Assembly (NCBI GenBank): GCA_022865865.1
Contig: JALHTN010000400.1
Span: 1-8,074, forward strand
Length of the DNA: 8,074 nucleotides
Source of the DNA: Anaerolineales bacterium
GTDB taxonomy: Bacteria > Chloroflexota > Anaerolineae > Anaerolineales > UBA4823
Reading direction: 5' to 3'
Below are positions 1-6,776 of the stretch, piece after piece. The translations under genes and the position numbers were made by a program. The first letter of the stretch is position 1, and every line of letters begins with the position of its first letter. A model generated the notes under the pieces. The model saw nothing but the letters and a program-made list of their open reading frames with translations. It ran no database searches and had not been told where the DNA came from.

Positions 1-1
1 A

Positions 2-1714
2 CAAGCAGACCTCAGTGGAGCTAAGTCTCTCCAAACCAAGCAGGAAAAAGGGGAATATGTATACCAGCGCTTGATCTCCTCAGCCAGGCGCAGCCAGGGA
101 CCAGTTCTCCAATCACTTTCCAACCTGGGGGTAGATTTTCAGCCATTTTGGGTCGCGAATATGATTTGGGTGCGCGGCGATCGAGACGTTTTGCGCACCA
201 TAGCCCTGCGCAATGATATCGAGCACATTTTCGCCAATCCCCAGGTTAGCCTGGTTGAGCCGCGCAGCCTCCTCGGGGAGGTTTTGCTGCAGACAGCTGA
301 ACCTGTTGAGTGGAATATCAGTAAAATTCACGCGCCTGAGGTCTGGTCGGCTGGATTTCGTGGACAGGGGATCACGATTGGTGGCCAGGATACAGGTTAT
401 GAATGGGATCACCCGGCGCTGAAGACCCAGTATCGTGGTTGGGATGGTGTGTCAGTCGATCATAATTACAACTGGCATGATACCGTTCATGATAGCAGCG
501 GTAACCCCTGCGGGAGTGATGCGCCAGAACCCTGTGATGACTACCGCGGTCATGGAACCCACACCATGGGCACCATGGTGGGTCGGGAAGATGACCTGAG
601 CAACCAAATCGGTGTTGCGCCAGAGGCGAAGTGGATCGGCTGCCGCAACATGGATCAAGGTATCGGCAGTCCAGCGACATACGCCGAGTGCTACCAGTGG
701 TTCCTGGCACCCACCGATTTAGATGACCTTAATCCGGATCCATCCAAGGCTCCTGACGTGATCAACAATTCCTGGTCCTGTCCCGTGGGTGAAGGCTGTA
801 TCGATCCCCTGGTGCTGCTACCTGTGATAGAGGCGGTCCGCGCAGCAGGCATTCTCACGGTCCATTCTGCAGGAAATCAGGGACCTACCTGTTCGTCAAT
901 AAATACACCAGCTGCGATTTACGATGCTTCATTTACGGTCGGGAACACGGACAGATACGATCAACTTGCTGCCTCAAGCAGCCGGGGTCCGGTGACCATC
1001 GATGGCAGCGGTCGCATAAAGCCTGATGTTTCTGCACCCGGCACCTTAATTCGCTCAAGTATTCCCGGCGGCGCATATTCGACCTTGAGTGGTACCAGCA
1101 TGGCTGGACCGCACGTGGCAGGTCTGGCGGCGCTGCTGCTTTCCGCCCAACCCGATTTAATCGGGCAGGTGGAGCATACTGAGCGCTTGATCGCCAATAC
1201 CGCGGTACCCTTATCCGTGCCTGCAGTTCAGTGTGGCGGCATCCCGGGCACAGTGTATCCCAATAATTCTGCAGGCTGGGGGCGGGTGGATGCATTGGCT
1301 GCGCTCCATGGCCAGGTACTTTGGCTGGAGAAGACAGCCGCTGTCGATCAAGTTTTACCCGGTGAGGAGATCGTCTACACGTTGCGAGTCCATCACAGCG
1401 CTGTTCAAACCTCGGTCAATGATGTCGTGCTCAGTGATATGATTCCTGATAACACCACCTTACTCAATGCGACCCAGCCGCATACCATAAATGGATCATT
1501 GGTCAGTTGGCAATGGCCTAGTTTTCAACCAGTTGACAGCCAGTCTGTAGAGCTGAGGGTTCAAGTGACAGATGATTTCATTGGCAACATTACGAATGAG
1601 AACTATCAAGCTACCAGTGCTGGATTCCCGGTTCCAATTATCGGGTCTGCAGTGATAACTGAGGTCATCCCCCCGTTCCGATTTCTATTTCCCTGGATCG
1701 CGCTTGACCGCTGA
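2..1714 (+). CDS. Secreted S8 (subtilisin-like) serine protease, bacillopeptidase F-like, 5' end missing
   Basis: This is an endopeptidase expected to act outside the cell on proteins. The frame is open to the left edge (Q-A-D-L-S-G at codon 1), so 570 C-terminal residues are visible, and the signal peptide and start are off-window. Visible residues 1-87 look like an inhibitor_I9-type propeptide end. The catalytic domain (about 104-434) has Asp130 in QDTGYEWDHP, His184 in RGHGTHTMGT, oxyanion-hole Asn292 in SAGNQGP and Ser366 in SGTSMAGPHVAG, so the triad is complete. The phrases HNYNWHD, WFLAPTDL and VINNSWSCP fit the bacillopeptidase F-like branch. Eight cysteines (170, 178, 214, 230, 260, 266, 297, 411) could form disulfides, which suits export. 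Residues about 440-553 resemble a DUF11-type beta-sandwich (PGEEIVYTLRV, then LSDMIPDNTT). The last 14 residues form a hydrophobic tail, FRFLFPWIALDR. It converges on the metal ATPase gene 98 bases away. Family assignment is firm; the substrate is unknown. Confidence 0.93.
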   Translation, partial: QADLSGAKSLQTKQEKGEYVYQRLISSARRSQGPVLQSLSNLGVDFQPFWVANMIWVRGDRDVLRTIALRNDIEHIFANPQVSLVEPRSLLGEVLLQTAEPVEWNISKIHAPEVWSAGFRGQGITIGGQDTGYEWDHPALKTQYRGWDGVSVDHNYNWHDTVHDSSGNPCGSDAPEPCDDYRGHGTHTMGTMVGREDDLSNQIGVAPEAKWIGCRNMDQGIGSPATYAECYQWFLAPTDLDDLNPDPSKAPDVINNSWSCPVGEGCIDPLVLLPVIEAVRAAGILTVHSAGNQGPTCSSINTPAAIYDASFTVGNTDRYDQLAASSSRGPVTIDGSGRIKPDVSAPGTLIRSSIPGGAYSTLSGTSMAGPHVAGLAALLLSAQPDLIGQVEHTERLIANTAVPLSVPAVQCGGIPGTVYPNNSAGWGRVDALAALHGQVLWLEKTAAVDQVLPGEEIVYTLRVHHSAVQTSVNDVVLSDMIPDNTTLLNATQPHTINGSLVSWQWPSFQPVDSQSVELRVQVTDDFIGNITNENYQATSAGFPVPIIGSAVITEVIPPFRFLFPWIALDR

Positions 1715-1812
1715 AAAGCTGCGGCATTATATTGTGCTCTGAGATTGGGCGATAATTCCCCCTATGAAAGCAATATTTATTTTTGCTAATTCGATCCAGG
1801 GTGGGCAGTGAG
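1715..1812. other. Convergent intergenic spacer without a clear terminator
   Basis: This 98-base gap separates the stop codons of two genes that point at each other. I would expect terminators for both here, but I see only a weak 5-bp stem AGCAA (1769-1773) with TTGCT (1783-1787) around an AT-rich loop. There is also a 10-bp long-range inverted repeat: CCCTGGATCG at 1691-1700, inside the protease gene's end, and CGATCCAGGG at 1792-1801. Neither is a convincing intrinsic terminator. No small gene is visible. Confidence 0.5.
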
Positions 1813-3948
1813 TTACTTCTGCCTCAGCAGCCTTGAAGAGTTGGCCAGGATAGCCAGATCTGGAATGGATTGTGCTGCTGCGGCGAGTATGGGGGGTAGA
1901 TAACCCAAGGCGGCCAGCGTGAGCCCGATGGAGTTGTAGACCAGGGTGAAGATAATATTACCTTTGATGGTGCGCGTGGTGCGGCGACCGATTTGCAGCA
2001 CCTGGGGGACAAGGTTCCAATCAGGTCGCATCAGGACGATGTGAGCAGCTTCCATAGCCACGTTGTGCCCAGCAGCACCTATCGCGATGCCGATATCCGC
2101 TTGGGAAATAGCCGGTGCATCGTTGATACCATCTCCAACCATGAGCACTGTTTGACCGAGAGCCTGGTATCCCTTGACGATATTAATCTTATCTTCTGGG
2201 AGCAGCTCAGCCTGGTAGGAAACGCCTAATTTCTCCGCCAACCTGGAAGCATTAACCTGGTTATCTCCGGTCAGCAGTTCGATCCGTTTCACTCCCAGGT
2301 CACGGATGGACTGAATCGCCAATGGGACTTCCGGGCGCAGTTTGTCTGCAGCTGCCAATATCCCACAGGTTTCTCCGTTCAAGGCTACGTAGAGCAGAGA
2401 TTTCCCCTGTGCCAGTAATTGGTTCTCTTCAAGGCTGTCAGGGAATTGACCGCAGAGCTGCTCGATCAGCCTGCGATTTCCAACCGCAACTTTGTCCCCA
2501 TTCAAGTGAGCCTTAATGCCCATCCCAGGTAACGTTTCGAATTCATCCGGTTCCAGCAGGTGAATCCCCTGTTGGGCAGCTTCAATGCGCACCGCTTCTG
2601 CGAGGGGGTGTTCGGAATATCTTTCCGCAGAAGCAGCTAAAGTCAAGAGCCTTATGCGGTTTATTTCTGTCAGGTCCGGCTGGCTTGATTTGTTCTCTCC
2701 CGGTACCCCTAGGGGGAGGATATCTGTGAGATAGGGTTTCCCAAGGGTGAGCGTACCAGTTTTGTCGATCAGCAGGATATCGACCTCGGGCAAGATTTCC
2801 AAATACTTCCCACCTTTGATCAGGATGCCCTGTTTGGCTCCCGCACCGACGGATGCCAGGATGGCGATGGGTGTCGCCAGTGCAAAAGCACATGAGCAGG
2901 CGACCACCAGCACGGCCGCGGTTGCCATTGGATCACGACGGATGATCAGAGTCAGCAGTGCCACCCCGATCACAACCGGCAGGTAGTATGTAGAGAATTT
3001 GTCCGCCAGGCGTTGGATTTCACCGCGCTGCGATTCCGCCTCTGCAACCATATTGATCACCTGACCATATGTCGAATCAGGTCCCACATGTGCAGCTCGG
3101 ACCCGCAAGCTGCCTTGGGAGGTAATCGTGGCGGCGAAAACGTGGGCTCCTGGGCCGGCCTCAACCGGCATGCTTTCACCGGTGATCGTGGCTTGATCCA
3201 CAATGGCGTGACCCGCAATCACCTCACCATCTACCGGGATTTGCTCGCCCGGACGGATGACAACGATATCACCAGCCTTGACCTGCTCGATCGGAACTTC
3301 GATCTCGCCACCATTTTGGACCAGGCGTGCAGTTTGTGGTGCCAGGCTGCTGAGGTTCTTTACCGCCTGGCGTGCTCTTTCCGTGGTGAAGCGTTCAACA
3401 TAATCACCGACGCGCATAAAGAAGGCCACCACAGCAGCTGTAGCCCATTCACCCACGGCGATCGCAGCCAGGACACCCAAACTCATCAGGCTGTGGGCGA
3501 TAATCTGGCGGTTGCGGGCTGCCCGGATGACTTTAATGAAGGCAGGATATCCGATCAGGATGACGATCACCAGGCTGATAGGCCAGGGGATGCGGGAAGA
3601 AATTAGCTCGAATAAACCCAGCCCTTCACCGATCACGATGATGAACAGGATCACCCCGAATAGAATGCCAAGCAATAAGAGAATCGATCTGGCGTAATTG
3701 GGTGGGTTGGGGATGGTTGTTTCGTGAACCTGGTCAGGGGGAACGGTATAACCAGCGGAGGCGACAGCCTTGCGTATAGCCGTTTTGTCGATCGAACCTG
3801 GTTGGTGCTGAATTACGGCTTTTTCTGATACCAGGTAAACTTCAACCGATTCGACTCCGGATACCTGTTCGATGGCGCGTTTAACATGCCGGGTGCATTC
3901 GGCACAATCCATTCCTTGAACCGGTACTTCGGTTGTTTCAAATTCCAC
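1813..3948 (-). CDS. P1B-type heavy-metal-transporting ATPase with one HMA domain and a CSC membrane motif
   Basis: This 711-residue inner-membrane pump uses ATP to move a metal ion. Seen in the sequence: an N-terminal HMA metal-binding domain (about 4-68) with GMDCAEC (Cys15, Cys18); eight likely membrane segments (about 86-110, 121-142, 147-165, 168-184, 318-337, 341-365, 660-682, 684-702); the actuator motif TGES (256-259); phosphorylation site DKTGT (Asp395); the P1B hallmark SEHP (His447-Pro448); and GDGIND (Asp606, Asp610). The enzyme core is complete. The metal site in the sixth membrane segment reads Cys351-Ser352-Cys353 where most relatives have CPC, and the last segment reads QSIPD (694-698) in place of the usual copper or zinc residues. 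Metal specificity therefore cannot be assigned; copper, zinc/cadmium or another metal all remain possible. The start is GTG, with AGAGG 10 bases upstream; the internal Met13 would destroy the HMA domain. It appears to be a single-gene unit with no metal-sensing regulator in the window. Confidence 0.95.
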   Translation of the reverse strand: MEFETTEVPVQGMDCAECTRHVKRAIEQVSGVESVEVYLVSEKAVIQHQPGSIDKTAIRKAVASAGYTVPPDQVHETTIPNPPNYARSILLLLGILFGVILFIIVIGEGLGLFELISSRIPWPISLVIVILIGYPAFIKVIRAARNRQIIAHSLMSLGVLAAIAVGEWATAAVVAFFMRVGDYVERFTTERARQAVKNLSSLAPQTARLVQNGGEIEVPIEQVKAGDIVVIRPGEQIPVDGEVIAGHAIVDQATITGESMPVEAGPGAHVFAATITSQGSLRVRAAHVGPDSTYGQVINMVAEAESQRGEIQRLADKFSTYYLPVVIGVALLTLIIRRDPMATAAVLVVACSCAFALATPIAILASVGAGAKQGILIKGGKYLEILPEVDILLIDKTGTLTLGKPYLTDILPLGVPGENKSSQPDLTEINRIRLLTLAASAERYSEHPLAEAVRIEAAQQGIHLLEPDEFETLPGMGIKAHLNGDKVAVGNRRLIEQLCGQFPDSLEENQLLAQGKSLLYVALNGETCGILAAADKLRPEVPLAIQSIRDLGVKRIELLTGDNQVNASRLAEKLGVSYQAELLPEDKINIVKGYQALGQTVLMVGDGINDAPAISQADIGIAIGAAGHNVAMEAAHIVLMRPDWNLVPQVLQIGRRTTRTIKGNIIFTLVYNSIGLTLAALGYLPPILAAAAQSIPDLAILANSSRLLRQK

Positions 3949-3979
3949 TGGTAACCATCCTCTGCAACCATAGAGGAAA

Positions 3980-3985
3980 AGTATA
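3980..3985 (-). promoter_or_regulatory. Candidate -10 box for the metal ATPase gene
   Basis: The minus strand reads TATACT, one base from the TATAAT consensus, and would start transcription about 25 bases before the GTG start codon. No good -35 hexamer lies 17 bases upstream; that position falls in the arm of the palindrome at 3996-4055. The call therefore rests on one hexamer and its position. Confidence 0.3.
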
Positions 3986-3995
3986 CCTTATGAAA

Positions 3996-4055
3996 GGGCG
4001 AAGCATCATGCTATCTTGCTTAGAATAGCAGTTATTAAAAATGGATGCTTCGCCC
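3996..4055. repeat. Nested intergenic palindrome (REP- or MITE-like hairpin)
   Basis: A perfect 12-bp inverted repeat, GGGCGAAGCATC at 3996-4007 and GATGCTTCGCCC at 4044-4055, encloses a second inverted repeat, TGCTAT at 4009-4014 and ATAGCA at 4025-4030, with a 10-base loop. The right part of the outer loop (4031-4043) is AT-rich and unpaired. It sits between the terminator of the ABC operon and the start of the ATPase gene. It has no U-tract, so it does not look like a terminator. The compact nested shape and the GC-rich GGGGCGAAGCAT arms resemble dispersed bacterial intergenic repeats, but only one copy is in the window. Confidence 0.7.
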
Positions 4056-4076
4056 CTACCAAAGTCAGGTATAGAG

Positions 4077-4106
4077 AAAGAGACACCAGATTTGAGGTGT
4101 CTCTTT
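4077..4106 (-). terminator. Intrinsic terminator of the nucleoside ABC transporter operon
   Basis: A perfect 11-bp stem, AAAGAGACACC (4077-4087) with GGTGTCTCTTT (4096-4106), closes an 8-base loop. On the minus strand it begins about 38 bases after the stop codon of the last permease gene, and its 3' arm runs into pyrimidine-rich sequence (CTCTTTCTCTA). The U-tract is interrupted, which lowers certainty. There is no plus-strand gene upstream that would need it, so it is assigned to the minus strand. Confidence 0.7.
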
Positions 4107-4144
4107 ACTTTAGAAAAGAAATTTGTAAATTTTTGAACTTCTGA

Positions 4145-5401
4145 TTACTCTTTTTTGTAGGGTACCCCATCCGCAGCAGGCATCCTTGAACGGCCAACAA
4201 AGCCTGCCAGGACGATCATGGTAGCGATATACGGCGCCATGCCAAGCAGGTCAACCGGGATACCAACCTGGAGCAATGAGAGTTTCTCCTGCCATGAGTC
4301 AAAGAAACCGAATATTAATGATCCGGCGAAGGCTCCGAAAGGATTCCAATTGCCGAAGATCATGGCTGCCAGCCCCAGGAAACCCTTACCAGCCGTCATA
4401 CCCTCGTTGAACCTTCCCGCGGCACCGATGCTCATATAAGTACCAGCCAAGCCCGCGATGGCCCCGCTGATCAACACACTGATATAACGGATGCGGAAGA
4501 CGTTGATGCCCAATGTATCGGCTGCTTTGGGATGTTCCCCAACCGATCGCACTCGCAACCCCCAACGGGTTTTATTCATCAAGACCTGGGTGACAATCAG
4601 CAGGACAAACAGGGTGTAGATGATGGGGCTGAGATTGAAGAAAACTGGACCCAGGACGGGGATTTTCCACAGCCAAGGAATCGGCAGGGCCGCAATGGCT
4701 GGACCTGGCTGGTTTAGCTCAGGAAAAGTATTTAAGACCGATCTTTGCAGGTAGCTGGTTAATCCCAGGGCTAAGATGATGATGCCTGTACCGCTGATGA
4801 TCTGGTTAACTTTGTACTTGATGGACAGCACAGCGTGCAGGCCTCCCAGCACCATACCAGCCAGGATGCCGGCAAAGACACCCACAAACATATTTTGGGT
4901 GATGCTGGCGAATACAACGGAACAAAAGGCGCCGAACAGCATCATACCCTCGATACCGATATTGACCACGCCTGAACGCTCACTGTAGATACCGCTCAGG
5001 GCTGCCAGGGCAATCGGTGTGGCACGAACGATGCTGCTTACCAGCATTCCAGTCAAGTTGATGGATTTGCTGGTGGTGGCCCACACCAAGAATGCTAATA
5101 TCGCCAGTCCCGCCACTATAAAGACGACCCAATCACTTTTATTAAAGCCCCGAAATACCTGCCAGAATCCGATCCCGGCTGAGATGATACCCAGAACGAT
5201 CAGACTGGTGAAGGTCGGGAGGACCAGGTCAGGCGCGGCGATGGTCACCCCAGCGCGCTGGCTGGTCAGAACGAAGGTCGATTGGAGGCCCTGTTTGCCA
5301 AGGGCAAGCAAGATTATGCCTGCAGCAGCCATCAGCGCGATGATACCGATGGCATAAGCGCGTAGATCGCGGGTTGGTTTTTCAACGACACTGGCTTGCA
5401 T
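4145..5401 (-). CDS. ABC transporter permease, BMP-type nucleoside importer (NupQ/YufQ-like)
   Basis: This is one of two integral membrane subunits that form the channel of a nucleoside-type ABC importer (BPD_transp_2 family). The 418-residue protein is strongly hydrophobic throughout. Key signatures, numbered from the ATG: ERSGVVNIGIEGMMLFGAF (141-159); the cytoplasmic coupling-loop region RSVGEHPKAADTLGIN (285-300); then ISGAIAGLAGTYM (311-323), FNEGMTAGKGFLGLAAMIFG (331-350) and NPFGAFAGSLIFGFFDS (353-369). About three extra membrane segments precede the NIGIEG motif, so it is longer than the shortest family members. I place the start at ATG 5401-5399, not at the GTG two codons upstream, because that GTG overlaps the ribosome binding site GGAGGAGG. 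It follows the partner permease gene after 21 bases and is the last gene of the operon, with a hairpin terminator behind it. Nucleosides are the likely substrate by family; other BMP-linked substrates are possible. Confidence 0.93.
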   Translation of the reverse strand: MQASVVEKPTRDLRAYAIGIIALMAAAGIILLALGKQGLQSTFVLTSQRAGVTIAAPDLVLPTFTSLIVLGIISAGIGFWQVFRGFNKSDWVVFIVAGLAILAFLVWATTSKSINLTGMLVSSIVRATPIALAALSGIYSERSGVVNIGIEGMMLFGAFCSVVFASITQNMFVGVFAGILAGMVLGGLHAVLSIKYKVNQIISGTGIIILALGLTSYLQRSVLNTFPELNQPGPAIAALPIPWLWKIPVLGPVFFNLSPIIYTLFVLLIVTQVLMNKTRWGLRVRSVGEHPKAADTLGINVFRIRYISVLISGAIAGLAGTYMSIGAAGRFNEGMTAGKGFLGLAAMIFGNWNPFGAFAGSLIFGFFDSWQEKLSLLQVGIPVDLLGMAPYIATMIVLAGFVGRSRMPAADGVPYKKE

Positions 5402-5406
5402 ATACA

Positions 5407-5414
5407 CCTCCTCC
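5407..5414 (-). promoter_or_regulatory. Ribosome binding site that fixes the second permease start
   Basis: The minus strand reads GGAGGAGG, then TGTAT, then ATG. GGAGG is 8 bases and AGGAGG is 5 bases from the ATG, both good spacings. The upstream GTG at 5407-5405 overlaps this site and so is an unlikely start. Confidence 0.75.
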
Positions 5415-5422
5415 GGTATCCA

Positions 5423-6721
5423 TCATGAACTCCATCCGGTGGTAATTACCGTCTCTTCCTCTTCTTTGGGAGGTTTCAAGCGGTATAAACTGCGGATGAT
5501 GGCTGGCGCAGCGATGAAGATGATCACCATGCCCTGGATGATGCGAATGATTTCCACCGGCGTACCAGCGACGGACTGCATGCGGGCAGCTCCACCGCGC
5601 ATGAATCCGAACAGCAGCGAGGATAATACCACCCCTATAGGATGGCTGTTGCCCAACAGAGCAAGGGCAATCGAATCAAAACCATAACCGGTTGAGAAGG
5701 ACCGCACCAGCTGGTGATCTACAGCCAGGATTTGGACTGTGCCGGCCATACCGGCCAGCGCACCGCTGAGGGTCATGGTCAACACGATGATAAAGGATAT
5801 GCGGATGCCAGCGTAGCGCGCAGCATGCGGATTGGCACCGGTCATGCGGATCTCCAGGCCGCGCGGGGTTTTCCACAAGAACCAGTAAACCAGGACGGCG
5901 GCACCCAGGGCGATGAAGAAGCCCCAATGCAGGCGTACCGGTGGCGGTAGAAGCGTAGGGAGGTATGCAGAAGGTTTGATCAGGGGGGTGATCGGCAGCC
6001 CATCTCCTCGAGCCATCGGACCGTTCAGCAGGTAATCTGTCAGACGGAAGGCGATGTAGTTCATCATGATGGTGTTGATCACCTCATGGGCGCCGGTGCG
6101 TGCTTTAAGATATCCCGGGATTGCACCCCAGATCCCACCAGCAGTCAACCCTGCCAAGATGGCTAAAGGCAGATGGATGATCATTGGCCATCCGCTCAGG
6201 GAGTAGCCAACAAATGCGGATGCCAGACCGCCGACAAATAACTGACCTTCAGCACCGATGTTGAATAAGCCTCCCCGAAAACCAAGTGCGACTGCTAATC
6301 CAGCGAAGATGTAGGGGGTGGTGATCACCAGGCTCTCACTGAAGGGTCGCAAGGCAGCGTACAATAGATTTGGATCACCAGAAGATATCCAGATCTGGAA
6401 ACCTTCGACAATTAATTTGGGGTTTCCAAAGGCGCCCTCAAAGAGGGCCAGGTAGGCTTCCCAAACCGTCTGCCAGGTGATCTTGAACGCTTCCAATGGT
6501 TCCTGAAAGATATTCGCCCAGGCTGCTAAGACCTCTGGCGAGGAAGCAGCGATGATGAATCCCCCGATCACGAAAGCTGTGAAAACGGCCAGAAGTGGAA
6601 TCACTAAAGCTGAGAAGGTCCCTTTCCTGACGAATATCCTCTGGAGAAGGGGTCGCTCGTCTTCCTCATGAGGCTGCTCTGGAATTTCGGGAGTCTTGAT
6701 TTCTTCCTTTTCTTCGCTCAA
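5423..6721 (-). CDS. ABC transporter permease, BMP-type nucleoside importer (NupP/YufP-like)
   Basis: This is the second channel subunit of the same importer, about 432 residues. From the chosen start, residues 1-33 are a hydrophilic, acidic cytoplasmic tail rich in Glu and Pro, followed by a first membrane segment (about 38-58) and an external loop of roughly 70 residues. The family signature FAGLAVALGFRGGLFNIGAE lies at 139-158. Next come TGAHEVINTIMMNYIA (209-224), the coupling-loop region GANPHAARYAGI (295-306), SGALAGMAGTVQI (319-331) and STGYGFDSIALALLGNSHPI (343-362). I start at TTG 6721-6719 because GGAGGT lies 4 bases upstream; the longer frame from TTG 6733 would place the ribosome binding site inside the coding region. 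It lies 55 bases after the ABC ATPase gene and 21 bases before the NupQ-like gene, all on one strand, as in the Bacillus nup operon. The C-terminus ends in a Lys/Glu-rich cytoplasmic stretch. Confidence 0.93.
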   Translation of the reverse strand: MSEEKEEIKTPEIPEQPHEEDERPLLQRIFVRKGTFSALVIPLLAVFTAFVIGGFIIAASSPEVLAAWANIFQEPLEAFKITWQTVWEAYLALFEGAFGNPKLIVEGFQIWISSGDPNLLYAALRPFSESLVITTPYIFAGLAVALGFRGGLFNIGAEGQLFVGGLASAFVGYSLSGWPMIIHLPLAILAGLTAGGIWGAIPGYLKARTGAHEVINTIMMNYIAFRLTDYLLNGPMARGDGLPITPLIKPSAYLPTLLPPPVRLHWGFFIALGAAVLVYWFLWKTPRGLEIRMTGANPHAARYAGIRISFIIVLTMTLSGALAGMAGTVQILAVDHQLVRSFSTGYGFDSIALALLGNSHPIGVVLSSLLFGFMRGGAARMQSVAGTPVEIIRIIQGMVIIFIAAPAIIRSLYRLKPPKEEEETVITTGWSS

Positions 6722-6725
6722 GTTG

Positions 6726-6731
6726 ACCTCC
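6726..6731 (-). promoter_or_regulatory. Ribosome binding site that fixes the first permease start
   Basis: GGAGGT on the minus strand is followed by CAAC and TTG (6721-6719). The alternative TTG at 6733-6731 shares a base with this site and has no similar purine run before it, so the internal TTG is preferred. Confidence 0.65.
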
Positions 6732-6776
6732 AATCTTAGATGGAGCTTCGGTCATTTGGATTGATAATTTGCACGG

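Noticed and set aside
71..73. TTG as start codon of the protease
   Set aside because: The frame is open upstream to the window edge and the upstream residues fit the propeptide; no signal peptide follows the TTG.
1769..1787. AGCAA/TTGCT hairpin as a terminator between the convergent genes
   Set aside because: The stem is only 5 bp and AT-rich, and no U-tract follows on either strand.
3013..3606. A 197-codon plus-strand open frame inside the metal ATPase gene
   Set aside because: It is antisense to a gene with unbroken family motifs, has no recognisable domain and no convincing ribosome binding site.
1813..3948. Naming the pump CopA or ZntA
   Set aside because: Neither the CSC triad nor the QSIPD segment matches those groups, so a metal assignment would be a guess.
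5405..5407. GTG as start of the second permease
   Set aside because: It overlaps the ribosome binding site GGAGGAGG, while the ATG two codons later has proper spacing.
6731..6733. Upstream TTG as start of the first permease
   Set aside because: The clear ribosome binding site GGAGGT starts at this codon and points to the TTG four codons later.
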